In this document: positions 15,814-25,600 of the stretch, piece after piece
Position numbering within the stretch: the stretch's first letter is position 1
How the letters are laid out: the number at the start of each line of letters is the position of its first letter
Source: JAYUZR01 sp043751595
GTDB taxonomy: Bacteria; Patescibacteriota; UBA1384; CAILIB01
Assembly (NCBI GenBank): GCA_043751595.1
Contig: JAYUZR010000042.1
Location: 1-64,000, forward strand
Direction of reading: 5' to 3'
Length of the DNA stretch: 64,000 nt
Position numbers and translations under genes: made by a program
Notes under the pieces: model-generated
Seen by the model: only the letters and a program-made list of their open reading frames with translations
Told to the model about the DNA's origin: nothing
Database searches by the model: none

Positions 15814-17412
15814 CTACTTGTGGGAATTGCTCTTCACTATATGCGCCTTGGCAAAGGCTGCATCGCCCTCTACCTTCTTACCAGGATTCATAATATTGAG
15901 CGGGTCGAAAAGCTCTTTTACCTGGGCAAAGAGGGCAACCATCTCTTTTCCGTACATGCGCTCCAGGAACATTGTGCGAATTAAGCCATCATTGTGGTCC
16001 ACACTCATGCTCCCTCCAAAGGCAAAGACGAGATCATACACCCGGCGGGAAAGCTCCATAATGTGGTCAGCTGCATCGGGCGCTTCCATATTACAAAGCG
16101 GAACCAAGCGGATACTTCCGTCGCCAATATGGCCGGCATAGGTGTAGGTCATGTTGTACTCGCCAAGAATTACCTCAAGCGCTGCCAAGAACTCGCCGTA
16201 GTGATCGATCGGCACAATCGTATCTTCTAAGAAGGCTAGTGCGCGCTCACCCGGATGAGGGTGATCCAGCAGCATCTTAAAGCTCTTGCGGCGAATAAGC
16301 AGGAAGCTCTCTACGGCCTCGGGAGTTTCAATCCAGGTAACCTCGCGACTCAGCCCTTCAAGCGCCACCTTGGCCTCGGTGGCCTTAGCATCCGCCTCGG
16401 CTTGATCCTGCCCGGCGTAAATAGCAAAGACAATCATATGCTTGCCGTCAGCCGCATTCGCGCGGGCTGCATCTTCTGGATGATAGATTTTGGCAAGATC
16501 GTAGGTGTTGCTATCGAAGGTTTCGCAGGTATCTGGCGTAAACTTGAGCATGGTCTGCACCGATTCTGCCAGCTGAGAAAGATCGGTAATGGGCACCACA
16601 ATCATGCGCTGAGCAGGTGCAAAGGGGATCAGCTTAAGTACGGCCTCGGTGGTAAACCCAAGCGTACCCTGGGAACCTACGAATAGCCGAGAAAGATTAA
16701 AGATGGTTTTATCTTCGTTCCATAGCTCCCACAGAGCGTAGCCAGCGGCGTTCTTTTTTACGCGAGGATGATTGCGGTCGATAAGATATTCATTATCCTC
16801 GAGTAGCTTGACGATTTCTCGGTAGATATTGCCCTCGTGCGAGTGCTCGGCGCACTTTGCCGCCAACTGCTCGCGGGTGAGTGGACCAAACTCGTACTCT
16901 TCGCCATCGGCCAATAACACCTTGAGCGACTCTACATTGGCGCTGGTAGGACCAAAACGGACCGACTTTTCCCCTGAAGCATTATTACCGATCATGCCGC
17001 CAATTCCGCAGATATCGCGGGAAGAAGTGTAGGGAGCAAAGAGCAGCTTGTGCGGATGCGTAGCCGCCTCAACCTGAAGGTGCATCGTGCCTCCGCCTAC
17101 GCGAATGGTCATCGTCTCTTTATTGGCCTCTTCTACAGCGTTAAAATGGCGCGACATATCGACTACCCAACTTTCGGTAAGGGGGCCGCCCGACATACAG
17201 GTGCCGCCGGTGCGCGGAGTAAGCGAAATCTTGGCACCATCGAGCGTCTTACGCGTGGCATAGCGCACCAACGTTTTAAGATCTTCCACATCGCGCGGGA
17301 AGACTACTCCTTCTGGGCGCACCTCGAAGATACTGGCATCGTGACTGTATTTTTGGAGGACCTCTTCGTTTGTCTCAATCTCTCCCCGAAGAAGCTGCTG
17401 AAGCTGATCCAT
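15814..17412 (-). CDS. FAD-binding oxidase of the GlcD/D-lactate dehydrogenase type
   Basis: 532 residues. The N-terminal FAD-binding-4 domain (about 30-215) shows PRTGGTCMSGG and the adenine-side block GGMIGNNASGEKSVRFG; the C-terminal FAD-oxidase domain (about 255-520) ends in DPLNIMNPGKK, the family end motif. The conserved GHIGDGSIRL is present. Substrates of such enzymes are 2-hydroxy acids (D-lactate, glycolate) or glycolytic dead-end products. There is no Fe-S domain or partner subunit nearby, so the electron acceptor is unknown. No membrane segment is visible. Confidence 0.9.
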   Translation of the reverse strand: MDQLQQLLRGEIETNEEVLQKYSHDASIFEVRPEGVVFPRDVEDLKTLVRYATRKTLDGAKISLTPRTGGTCMSGGPLTESWVVDMSRHFNAVEEANKETMTIRVGGGTMHLQVEAATHPHKLLFAPYTSSRDICGIGGMIGNNASGEKSVRFGPTSANVESLKVLLADGEEYEFGPLTREQLAAKCAEHSHEGNIYREIVKLLEDNEYLIDRNHPRVKKNAAGYALWELWNEDKTIFNLSRLFVGSQGTLGFTTEAVLKLIPFAPAQRMIVVPITDLSQLAESVQTMLKFTPDTCETFDSNTYDLAKIYHPEDAARANAADGKHMIVFAIYAGQDQAEADAKATEAKVALEGLSREVTWIETPEAVESFLLIRRKSFKMLLDHPHPGERALAFLEDTIVPIDHYGEFLAALEVILGEYNMTYTYAGHIGDGSIRLVPLCNMEAPDAADHIMELSRRVYDLVFAFGGSMSVDHNDGLIRTMFLERMYGKEMVALFAQVKELFDPLNIMNPGKKVEGDAAFAKAHIVKSNSHK

Positions 17413-17618
17413 GTAAAGTGCTGTGGAATTGGTAAAATGTACAGTCGCATTGTACCGCGCCTAGGAGCAGAGTTTCCACCCTCAAAGATGAAGAAGTCCC
17501 ATTCTTCCCCGCTGGAGCCGGAAACCTTGCCAGCTAACTTTGTACCCTCGAGGCGTTTCATCTGGGAGCCTACGCACCCGCCCTTGCCACTAAGAGCACC
17601 CCCTGTCAGTAATGAGGA

Positions 17619-18305
17619 GTGAAGTTTACACGCCCTAAGCTGCTCGCCAAGCGAGAAATTCCCTCCGAAGAAGAGATTGCGGCTAACCCGGCTATTCCAG
17701 ATGAGCAACTCGCTCACGATAGTGTTACCCAGCCTCGCTTCTTTGGAGCGCTTATGCGCCGGTACGAGTCTCGCCTATTATCGTATATCCGAAAAATCGC
17801 TCCCGCTGCCAGCGAAGATGCCGAAGATATCCTGCAAGAATCATTTACCAAGGCCTACGAACACCTCCCCACCTTCGAGGAACGTCCCAGCAAGTTCTCG
17901 GCCTGGATCTATACCATTGTTCGCAATCAAACCATGAGTGTCCTGCGGCGTAAGAGCCACCGCCCCCAGGTGGTGCCCGAATTATTAGAAGAAGAATCAC
18001 TAATTAATTCCCTGCCGAGTGAGGAAAATATCGTGGAGGCTGCCATTGTTAAAGATGAAGGAAACCGTCTACTAAACCTCCTTAATCGATTAAAGCCCGA
18101 GTACCGAAAAGTGCTCCGCATGCGCTATATCGAAGAAATGGAATATCAAGAAATTGCTGCCACCCTTAAGGTACCAAAGGCGACCGTGGCTACCAGAATT
18201 AAGCGCGGCTTAGCCCAACTAAAAGCACAGATTCAAACAAAGAAAGAAGCTCCAGAAGTTGTTAAGAAGAAGGTTAAACGCGGTGGTGTGAAACAAAAAA
18301 GGTAG
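17619..18305 (+). CDS. ECF-type RNA polymerase sigma factor
   Basis: 228 residues. Region 2 covers about 48-110 (AEDILQESFTKAYEHL, FSAWIYTIVRNQ) and region 4 about 150-200 (LKPEYRKVLRMRYIEEMEYQEIA, then an HTH with PKATVATRIKRG). No region 1 or 3, as in ECF factors. A disordered acidic N-terminus (about 45 residues) and a Lys-rich tail flank the core. The start is GTG at 17619 with GAGGA just ahead. No anti-sigma gene is adjacent; the divergent neighbour is the FAD oxidase. Confidence 0.9.
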   Translation: MKFTRPKLLAKREIPSEEEIAANPAIPDEQLAHDSVTQPRFFGALMRRYESRLLSYIRKIAPAASEDAEDILQESFTKAYEHLPTFEERPSKFSAWIYTIVRNQTMSVLRRKSHRPQVVPELLEEESLINSLPSEENIVEAAIVKDEGNRLLNLLNRLKPEYRKVLRMRYIEEMEYQEIAATLKVPKATVATRIKRGLAQLKAQIQTKKEAPEVVKKKVKRGGVKQKR

Positions 18306-18560
18306 CCATAGCGTTTAGAGTGTGACGGTTGAGCTCCCGTCATCACCATCTCATTAGTAACGCACGGCAATGTTCACCACCCGATACGCGTCTTCAAAAC
18401 TCGCTTTCGCCCTGCGCCTTACCGCTCAAACCATTCATAGCACCTCGACGCAACTCACCAATACGCCCTCCCCTGTTGCTTCCCGGCAGCCTCTGCGGAT
18501 GACGCCTCCATAGCAACCCGTCTCCGCTGATTACAATAAGAAGGGGTTCCTCCTCCTTAC
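18306..18560. other. 255-base gap with several inverted repeats, no credible gene
   Basis: No convincing reading frame. Paired segments visible: TGACGG (18323-18328) with CCGTCA (18337-18342); GTTGCT (18475-18480) with AGCAAC (18512-18517); GCGGA (18495-18499) with TCCGC (18523-18527). A strong terminator follows at 18561. This could be a small structured RNA on the plus strand, but it matches no RNA family that I can recognise by eye. Confidence 0.3.
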
Positions 18561-18590
18561 AAAACGCCCAGAAATCTGGGCGTTTTAAAT
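18561..18590. terminator. Rho-independent terminator
   Basis: Perfect 12-base arms (18561-18572 and 18575-18586), CCCAGA core, with A run and T run at the ends, so it can act on both strands. It serves the 1199-codon gene ending at 18609 and possibly an RNA from the left. Confidence 0.85.
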
Positions 18591-18608
18591 AGGCAGAAGA
18601 GCCGAGCA

Positions 18609-21600
18609 CTATTCTACTCGGTCGACGAAGGGATCGAGCAGCTTATCAAACGCAATCTGAATTACTAAAAGTTTTCTTAGTAATTCACTTAAGCGGATAG
18701 CCTTATCCTGGTCGAGTACAGCATAATCTTCCTTACTCAATAACTGCCTGACTGGCGGCACATGAAGCAAGGTAAACTTTTTACATTCTTCATAAAAAGC
18801 ACTAGTGCTATCCGCAAGACTAATAAGCAATTCACGAAGAGTGCCCTGCTCTTCGGCATCTAACAGAGTATCAATGAAGGCAAATAAGCCCCCTGAAAAA
18901 CTCTCGGTTTCCCACGGATAATTAGGTAACTCATCAATCATATCCCCTATCATAGAAGCCTTCATTGAACGAAAGTTCGAAAGGTTATCAAGAAACGCCT
19001 TTTCCGCGGCAAGAAAAGACTCAGAAACACTGCCCTCTCCAGCTTGCTCAGAATCAAGGTCAGGCAACCTGCTCGCAGCGCGCTTTACCCAACCGGACTG
19101 ATGCAAGGAAGTAAAGACAGGACTCGTTTCTCCAGGATAAAATGCTTCGCCGGCTTCACCACTCGGCCTGAGACAAATAAGATTTTCACGATTGGAGACC
19201 TCACCACCTTGAACAGTACGAACATTTAGATAGAGGATTCCAGCAGCAGACCTCTCATTAAAGCTAAGTAGTCGTTGCACACCATGTACATCAACAGCAA
19301 TTATCTCGTCGCCCGGCATTAGGCTACCAAGATCAATCTTTTCCAGGCTAAATCCTTGTTCCGTAAGCTGAGCCTCGGAGAGGGTTTCGGAATCTACTAG
19401 TCCTTCAGGAGCACCCTCCGACTCATCTTTATACACAAATATTTGGGCAATCGCCCTTCCAGCTCCACCAATACTTAAGCCAAAAGGCAGTCCCTCGACC
19501 ACTTTTGCAAAAGTATCGGCCTTCACCTGGGATGCAGTAGCGATGACTAGCTCGCCGGACAACGCATCGATATATCGATAATGAATCTCGTAATCTTTAT
19601 CTTTTTCAGGGCGATCAATATTCATTGTGACATCTCCTCCGTCTTGGAAGACCACTACCACGCGATCGCCAGGACTTAGGCTACTGAGGGTAACTTCTTT
19701 TTTATTTTCATAGGTAGCAAGTTCTTCATCGCTGTGGATTCGAAGAGATTTTTTTGTCCTTTGCTCATCAAGGGGAGCTTCTTCGGCCTTACTCCGCCTT
19801 ACCCACACATTAGCTTCGAGCGAATTAAAGAGGAAATCTGTTGTTGCAGTATCTATCTCTAGATCACCGCCGTTAGGTGACTCAATAATACGTACATGTC
19901 CAAGCAACGCACCAGTGAAGATATCCTCAATGCTATAGACCGCCAATGTATAACCAACTAGTCCGGATCTAGACTCTTCAACAACTAGAAGGCGCTGCTC
20001 ACCAGTTAGATCGGTGGAAATGAGCCTATCTCCAGGCTTTAGTGTAGAAAGGTCAAATGTAACCTCAAGGGTGAACCCCATTTCTTGAAAATCAGAATCG
20101 GGGAGCCTCTCAGACTCTATAGGCGGCAAATTTTCTAGCTTTAATTGGTCGGATTTCTGCTTCAGCTCCAGCTCTTCAATCTCAAGATTAATAATTACCG
20201 CTTCGTCAGTATTCTTTTTGAGAAGAGGGCTAGCTGAGCGGTCTTCGACCGAGGTTTTTGTTTTTGCAGTATTAAACGATTGGTATACAACCTCACCAGA
20301 GAGACTTTCATACCTCCCACCATCACCTGTGCGATACCCGGAAGAGAAACCTGTATCGGCATTTACTATGGAGTTGTTAGCCCCCAGCAAGACAGGTCCA
20401 TCGTCTTTCTTCGTGTGACCGTGAATAATTCGGGAGACTGACTTTCTCCCTTTTTTCTGCAATTGGCTATTAAGCACTTTAAGGGTTTCATCCGCCTCCC
20501 CATCGCTAAAGTCACCAAAATCAGATCGGCGTGTCCAAAGAGGTGAAAGAGTCATGTTCTGGCCGTTCACCTTTATGGAAGCCAACTCATCAAGGGTTAA
20601 CGCAAGCTGCCTAAAATCTCCAGTACTAACCGCAGCTTCGCGCATTTCCTCAAGGTGATCCAGTAAATCTAATCCCTGAAGGCCCTTGTACTCTGGTAAA
20701 TATATTTTACGGCTAGCATTGATATCAACAGGAAAACCAGCGTGAACCATAAATTGATCATCAATTACATGGTAAATATGCGCATTCTTTACGAGCCACT
20801 TTGCCCAACTCCTTATTTCTTCGCTGGCTAGAACCGCCTTTGCCATAGCCTCAAGATCATCAGTAACTATTCCGAAACTTCTTGCAAACTCTGCACCTCC
20901 CTGCCTTAACCAACTAAACATAGTGGCCATGTCTCCAGTAAGAGATACAAGGAGTAGCTCTTCGTGATTCCCCAAGCACAGCTTTGCCCCCTTATTTTCC
21001 ACCCAATCTTTTACAATCTCTAAGACACCCTTACTATTTGGGCCTCGATCAATCAGATCCCCCACAAATCCAATCTGAACACCTTCCGGCACTTTCTTTA
21101 GCGTTTCCTTAAGCTTATCAGCATCCCCATGAATATCGGGATAAATCCAAACCGGCCGAGCGGGTTCTTCTAAACTCCTTCTCTTTGCCTCAATAAGCTC
21201 AGCCCTTTCCGCAATAGTTTTTTCTAAGCCCTGACGAGTCGACTCAGCTGTTACCAAAGACGGAGGCATCTCAGCCAAAACTGGCTCAGGAGCTGGATCT
21301 GTACCGGTACCCACCCTTGGCCAGCCCTGTAAAACAGCTTCTGAATCCTCAACCCCCAAACCAGACTGCCCACCCTTACCTTCATCGAACTCGGTATCAT
21401 CATCCGCCTCCAATACCTCCTCCTCAGCCTCAGCGGAACCTGGAACATTAAATATAATGTAAGCAATCTTTACCTCGTCTTTCAGGCCTGCTGCTTGAGC
21501 AATCGGATTTCTTGGGGAAAGCGTCTCTCCAAGCATAAAGGGACGAGAGGGGTCGTATTCAGACGCTGAAGCAAGCTGATTAAGCTTAACTGGCGTCTTG

Positions 21601-22208
21601 ATACGGTACATCCAACCAGCCCCAAGTGCACCATGCCTTGCATCATTCTCATCTTTCGGAAGAATTGGCACGGTAAACTCTCCCCGAACAGGCTTACCTT
21701 CCGAGTCGGGCTTTATGTATCCCATGGTGAGCATGCCGCCTTCTTCATGGTCACGCAGATCAAATCCATTGGAATCTCTGTGAGATTCATCTTTTTTATA
21801 TTCCAAATAGTATTGGTCATCATCCGGATCGCCCAATCCGCGCTTGGAAGTATCTAGCTCGCGGAACATCTTTACCACTTTTCCCAAGGAACCCAGCGTA
21901 TTACCGGGTAGTAGCGATACGTCAGAAACCCCTACCAAGTCTTCTTCATTGGTAGACTGATTAATCGTCTTTAGGCGATACCCAGAAATAGACTCGGCCA
22001 CTACCTCAAGATAGTAAGCCGTATTCTTACCCGAAGCATCCTTACAAACCACACTAATCCCTTCCTCCGGGAAGTCATCGAAAAAAAATCCGGCTAACTG
22101 CTCAAAATCGGGAGGCGGTAGCTTAGATTCTTCAAAATCAAGCACCTCGGGGTCTTCATAACTCCCCGGTTCAATCCTTTTCTTATTCCAGAAAAACTCG
22201 CGCCGCAT
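18609..22208 (-). CDS. Giant protein with PPP-type metallophosphatase domain and repeated beta modules
   Basis: 1199 residues, no signal peptide or membrane helix, so probably cytoplasmic. A complete PPP-family metallophosphoesterase sits in the middle (about 352-645): PDIHGD (D358, H360), GDLIDRGP (D384), GNHE (N414, H415), VHAG (H489) and HGHT (H597). The flanks hold about three copies of a roughly 100-residue module after residue 710 with the pattern L-S/T-L-x-PGD followed by a G-x-QRLL-like strand (KPGDRLIS, SPGDRVVV, MPGDEIIA). A related form may be present near the N-terminus. The C-terminal 120 residues are helical. Acidic overall. Role unknown; a protein or nucleotide phosphatase placed on a scaffold is likely. 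TATACT lies 6 bases before the ATG. Confidence 0.85.
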   Translation of the reverse strand: MRREFFWNKKRIEPGSYEDPEVLDFEESKLPPPDFEQLAGFFFDDFPEEGISVVCKDASGKNTAYYLEVVAESISGYRLKTINQSTNEEDLVGVSDVSLLPGNTLGSLGKVVKMFRELDTSKRGLGDPDDDQYYLEYKKDESHRDSNGFDLRDHEEGGMLTMGYIKPDSEGKPVRGEFTVPILPKDENDARHGALGAGWMYRIKTPVKLNQLASASEYDPSRPFMLGETLSPRNPIAQAAGLKDEVKIAYIIFNVPGSAEAEEEVLEADDDTEFDEGKGGQSGLGVEDSEAVLQGWPRVGTGTDPAPEPVLAEMPPSLVTAESTRQGLEKTIAERAELIEAKRRSLEEPARPVWIYPDIHGDADKLKETLKKVPEGVQIGFVGDLIDRGPNSKGVLEIVKDWVENKGAKLCLGNHEELLLVSLTGDMATMFSWLRQGGAEFARSFGIVTDDLEAMAKAVLASEEIRSWAKWLVKNAHIYHVIDDQFMVHAGFPVDINASRKIYLPEYKGLQGLDLLDHLEEMREAAVSTGDFRQLALTLDELASIKVNGQNMTLSPLWTRRSDFGDFSDGEADETLKVLNSQLQKKGRKSVSRIIHGHTKKDDGPVLLGANNSIVNADTGFSSGYRTGDGGRYESLSGEVVYQSFNTAKTKTSVEDRSASPLLKKNTDEAVIINLEIEELELKQKSDQLKLENLPPIESERLPDSDFQEMGFTLEVTFDLSTLKPGDRLISTDLTGEQRLLVVEESRSGLVGYTLAVYSIEDIFTGALLGHVRIIESPNGGDLEIDTATTDFLFNSLEANVWVRRSKAEEAPLDEQRTKKSLRIHSDEELATYENKKEVTLSSLSPGDRVVVVFQDGGDVTMNIDRPEKDKDYEIHYRYIDALSGELVIATASQVKADTFAKVVEGLPFGLSIGGAGRAIAQIFVYKDESEGAPEGLVDSETLSEAQLTEQGFSLEKIDLGSLMPGDEIIAVDVHGVQRLLSFNERSAAGILYLNVRTVQGGEVSNRENLICLRPSGEAGEAFYPGETSPVFTSLHQSGWVKRAASRLPDLDSEQAGEGSVSESFLAAEKAFLDNLSNFRSMKASMIGDMIDELPNYPWETESFSGGLFAFIDTLLDAEEQGTLRELLISLADSTSAFYEECKKFTLLHVPPVRQLLSKEDYAVLDQDKAIRLSELLRKLLVIQIAFDKLLDPFVDRVE

Positions 22209-22240
22209 GCACTTAGTATAGTACTCCGTGCGAAACCAGG

Positions 22241-23014
22241 CTAGGCAATCAACCTAAGCAGCTCATCATGGAGAATACCGTTAGTGAGCAAGCAGCCACG
22301 CAGCTCGGCATCGTAGGATTGGTCTTCGCCCTCCAAGCTGGTTACCTTGCCGCCGGCTTCTTGCACTAATAAGGCAACAGCGGCCACATCCCAAGGCTTA
22401 GCCGTGGCGTTAATACTACCTATGAACCCACCAGCCGCCACCATGCAGGCACCGTATACCGTGCACGAATAGCTCGGGCGCTTGGCGCGCATGCCACGTA
22501 GGCGGCCAGGAATCTCAGAGGCATCCGGGAGCCATGGTCTGGGCGCAATCTCGTGATGGACAATTTCATTAGTAAGACTGGTAGCAGTTGAAACATGAAT
22601 CGGCTGGCCGTTTAAGAAGGCACCCTTTCCTTTTTCAGCACTAAACAGCCGACTCATGAAGGGATCAAGGCAAAAAGAGAGCACCGGCACGCCTTCAACC
22701 GTTAGCGCTAGAGAAAACATGGCAAGCGGCACCCCGTGTGCAAAGTTGCTGGTGCCGTCCATGGGATCGATCACCCAACTGCGCCCGCTACTACCCGCCC
22801 GTACCCCCAACTCTTCACTTAGAATAGTATCTTGCGGAAACGCCTCACCCAGGGCGCGAGTTACCAGTGTATCGATGGCGACATCGGCCGCGGTCACCTC
22901 GCTGGAATCCTCTTTTCGCTCGAATGGCTTATTTATGCCAAAGTGCTCCAGCATGATTTTTCCGGCTTCTTGCGCCAAAGAATGGGCCAGCGTGTATTCT
23001 TGAATCAGTTGCAT
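22241..23014 (-). CDS. Inositol-monophosphatase-family phosphatase
   Basis: 257 residues, the normal length. Mg/Li-dependent sugar-phosphate phosphatase motifs: EELG (metal ligand Glu), WVIDPMDGTSNFAHG (motif A) and KPWDVAAVALLVQEAGG (motif B). Substrates in the family include inositol-1-phosphate, histidinol phosphate, PAP and fructose bisphosphate; the sequence alone does not decide. The ATG follows TACACT with a 6-base gap. It is divergent from the glycosyltransferase gene with only 40 bases between starts, so the two promoters overlap. Confidence 0.92.
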   Translation of the reverse strand: MQLIQEYTLAHSLAQEAGKIMLEHFGINKPFERKEDSSEVTAADVAIDTLVTRALGEAFPQDTILSEELGVRAGSSGRSWVIDPMDGTSNFAHGVPLAMFSLALTVEGVPVLSFCLDPFMSRLFSAEKGKGAFLNGQPIHVSTATSLTNEIVHHEIAPRPWLPDASEIPGRLRGMRAKRPSYSCTVYGACMVAAGGFIGSINATAKPWDVAAVALLVQEAGGKVTSLEGEDQSYDAELRGCLLTNGILHDELLRLIA

Positions 23015-23054
23015 GCCGCAAGTGTAGTCGCTTTAGTTCTGCTAGACTAGATTA

Positions 23055-24128
23055 GTGAAACATTTGGCCATCGATGCTACGCACGTAGCCGCAACCCAAC
23101 CCACGGGCGTAGAAAACTACACCGCCCAAGTGGTAACCCGCGCCACCAAACTACTCCTAGAAAAAGGCGTGAAGGTTAGCTGGATAGGAAATGCTGCCGA
23201 GCCTCCGGCCAACATGCCCGCAGGTACTGCCTACGTACACTCGCCGTATCAGCCGCTCTGGAGTCAGACCGGGTTACTACGCACCCTTACCACCCTTAAG
23301 CCTGATCTCTTTTTTGAGCCTTCGGGCCTCTTCCCGGTTTTGTATAGCGGAAAGACCGCCCTTACTGTGCACGATCTGGCCGTCTACCCCTATCCTGATT
23401 ATTTTACCCTTGGTCAACGGTTACGTTTGCGTCTTTTGCACAAGCGTAATGCCCAGCATAGCTCGCTTATTTTGACCCCGAGTGACGCCACCAAAAAACA
23501 AGTGCAAAACTATTGGGGAATTGACGCTTCGCGTATTATTGCAACACTCTTGGCCAATGCCCTGCCCAATGGTACGCCAGAAGCCGTTGCGGTTCCCACC
23601 GAGTTTGTACTGTATCTTGGAAGAGTAGAAGAAAAGAAAAACCTCATCACCCTCGTGCAAGCACTGGCTGAGTGCCCTGGAACTAATCTGGTTATTGCCG
23701 GAAAAGATGGTGATAAAGCAGAGGCTGTGCACGCAACGATTGCCGCCCTCCCCGAAGAAGCGAGGAATCGCATCCATCTCATTGGGTATGTTTCTGATGC
23801 TCAAAAACTCTGGCTTTTGCAAAACGCCACCCTCTTTGTGGTCCCTGGCCTTGCCGAGGGATCGAGCATTCCTCTGCTTGAGGCGATGCAATGTGGACGC
23901 GCTTGCTTAGTTGCAAAGGCTGGCCCATTACCCGAACTTGGCGCTGAGGCAGTTGCCTATATCGATGACGGGTTGAACGTCGATGCCTGGAAGCAACAGA
24001 TTGAACAACTTATTACAGACCCTAAACGCCGTGAGAAAATGGCCTCTGCCAGTTTAGAACGATCCAAGCAATTTAGCTGGGATACCACTGCCGCTAGTAC
24101 GGTCGAGGCATTACTGCGAAACCTCTAA
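23055..24128 (+). CDS. GT4-family glycosyltransferase
   Basis: 357 residues, GT-B fold. The C-terminal half has the GT1/GT4 pattern: VLYLGRVEEKKNL at the hinge, FVVPGLAEGSSIPLLEAMQCGRACLV with the E-x7-E nucleotide-sugar motif, then the terminal helix. The N-terminal half includes ENYTAQV near the start and LTVHDLAVYPYPDYF. Retaining transfer of a sugar to a lipid or envelope glycan is likely. The start is GTG at 23055 preceded by TGCTAGACT with a 6-base gap. It overlaps the convergent B3/4 gene by 18 bases. Confidence 0.9.
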   Translation: MKHLAIDATHVAATQPTGVENYTAQVVTRATKLLLEKGVKVSWIGNAAEPPANMPAGTAYVHSPYQPLWSQTGLLRTLTTLKPDLFFEPSGLFPVLYSGKTALTVHDLAVYPYPDYFTLGQRLRLRLLHKRNAQHSSLILTPSDATKKQVQNYWGIDASRIIATLLANALPNGTPEAVAVPTEFVLYLGRVEEKKNLITLVQALAECPGTNLVIAGKDGDKAEAVHATIAALPEEARNRIHLIGYVSDAQKLWLLQNATLFVVPGLAEGSSIPLLEAMQCGRACLVAKAGPLPELGAEAVAYIDDGLNVDAWKQQIEQLITDPKRREKMASASLERSKQFSWDTTAASTVEALLRNL

Positions 24129-24797
24129 TTCTTGTACCACTTCGCTAGTTGCCTGCACGCCAAAATGCCGGGCAAGGCCATCAACCAATTCTGAGCGCAC
24201 GGTCTCTAGTAATTCATCCGGTAAGGCTCCCAGGATTTCAGAAACGATCACAAAGCGCTTGGTTTCTGGGCTCATCGCCCCTTTTCCGGACTGCCTCCAG
24301 ACAAACTGGCGGGTGATGATATCATTTTCATCGCTGTAGCAGACCTCTCCCGCAGGTACCGGCTCGGGAGCTTGAGCACCAAGCGCCAAAAAGGTTTCTC
24401 CTTCGCGGGTAAGGCGGAGTTGCTTAGTTCCCTCAAGTTCATCTAGGTTAAAGCCACCCAGCGGCGTACAGTTACGCAAAGAAACCGTGTTGTATAAATC
24501 TACCAGCGGATTAATGCTCGGCACTCGCCCACCCTTGGCAATGCGCTTTGTCATGGCTGCCACCGAGCACGGGAACTTATTGTGATTCATGCCAGCAAAG
24601 GTATACGCCTCCTGCCAGGCTTTGATGTGCGGATGATCGACCATTTCTGGGGTAATGGCGTCTTGCGCTGCGGCGTATTCCTTACTTAGCGCCTCAATCG
24701 GCTCGGTACTTACCAGACCTTCACCCGAAACAAGCAAAATACGCATGCCGGGGAACTTTTTCCAAACCTCGGGGTGAACAGAAAGTAGTGAACTCAT
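24111..24797 (-). CDS. Stand-alone B3/B4 tRNA-synthetase-domain protein
   Basis: 228 residues, matching the B3/B4 domain of the phenylalanyl-tRNA synthetase beta subunit: the central region INPLVDLYNTVSLRNCTPLGGFNLDEL is the family core. In PheRS this domain edits mischarged Tyr-tRNA; free-standing copies are common in bacteria and are presumed to clear or bind aminoacyl-tRNA or amino acids, without a settled function. TACCAT preceded by TGC lies 7 bases upstream of the ATG. Confidence 0.85.
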   Translation of the reverse strand: MSSLLSVHPEVWKKFPGMRILLVSGEGLVSTEPIEALSKEYAAAQDAITPEMVDHPHIKAWQEAYTFAGMNHNKFPCSVAAMTKRIAKGGRVPSINPLVDLYNTVSLRNCTPLGGFNLDELEGTKQLRLTREGETFLALGAQAPEPVPAGEVCYSDENDIITRQFVWRQSGKGAMSPETKRFVIVSEILGALPDELLETVRSELVDGLARHFGVQATSEVVQELEVSQ

Positions 24798-24939
24798 ACG
24801 GCCTATGGTAGCAGGAAACTATCCTGCAGCGGACGCTTGGTAACTGCAAAAGGCTTTACACTCACGCAACTTCGGCGTAGACCAAGCCTCGTCTCTGCGC
24901 TGTTCCAGCGGCGCGGAAAAGTACCTTAGGAGGAAAAGG

Positions 24940-25590
24940 TTGGAAGATACCTATTTAATTGAACTTGCCCAAGGGCTAAAGGCGGCTATCTGCCCTTGGC
25001 CCCTAGATGCAGCGGGGCGGGTAATTGTTACCTGCCCAGATCCTCGAATCAAGAGCGGGGCTCGGGTTGGATCGCTAGTTTTTAGTCGCAATCCAGAAAA
25101 GCTACTAGAATATGGAGCCTTATCCTTAGTGCAGCATCCCGGTGAGTGCAAAGCGGCGAAAGTCCACTTCTGTGGACGACTCGACTGCAGCCATGCAAAT
25201 CATCAAGAAGTCTCTAAAAAAAGACTGGCGACCGTTGCGGAAAACCTGGGAACTCACTTTGGGGGTGACCTTCCGAGTGAGTACTGGGACGAACGCGCGC
25301 CAATTCGCGGACTCACCTATCTATGGAATGGCCCAGCCGGCCATACCATAGATGTTGGGATGCTCGCTCTGTTTTCCGTTGAGGGGTTTATTCTCGAAGC
25401 CTGTGCGGGCTACGAGGAGCTCGTGCGAGTATTAATTCTACTCGCCACTGCAACCCAGATGGCGAATCGACCGATGACCTTGGTCGTGGCTCAGTCTCAC
25501 CAGCCGGTGTTCTCATCGGTAGAGATTGAGGCCCTGGCGGAGATAGCCAAGTGCGTAGAAGTACTCTACGTCGAGACACACAACAAGTAA
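24940..25590 (+). CDS. Hypothetical protein with a Cys/His cluster
   Basis: 216 residues, soluble. A TTG start at 24940 is supported by AGGAGG about 6 bases ahead. HFCGRLDCSHANH near residue 76 puts two Cys and two His in 13 residues, which could bind a metal. The C-terminal part alternates hydrophobic strands and helices (LVRVLILLATATQMA, MTLVVAQSHQPVF). I recognise no family. Monocistronic, ends at a terminator. Confidence 0.6.
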   Translation: MEDTYLIELAQGLKAAICPWPLDAAGRVIVTCPDPRIKSGARVGSLVFSRNPEKLLEYGALSLVQHPGECKAAKVHFCGRLDCSHANHQEVSKKRLATVAENLGTHFGGDLPSEYWDERAPIRGLTYLWNGPAGHTIDVGMLALFSVEGFILEACAGYEELVRVLILLATATQMANRPMTLVVAQSHQPVFSSVEIEALAEIAKCVEVLYVETHNK

Positions 25591-25600
25591 AAAACACGAC

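Noticed and set aside
17050..17622. 190-codon frame opposite the FAD oxidase
   Set aside because: A shadow of the oxidase gene; basic, low-complexity translation and no start signal.
18394..18609. 71-codon frame on the minus strand after the 1199-codon gene
   Set aside because: It starts with GTG and runs straight through the strong terminator at 18561-18586; the translation shows no protein-like pattern.
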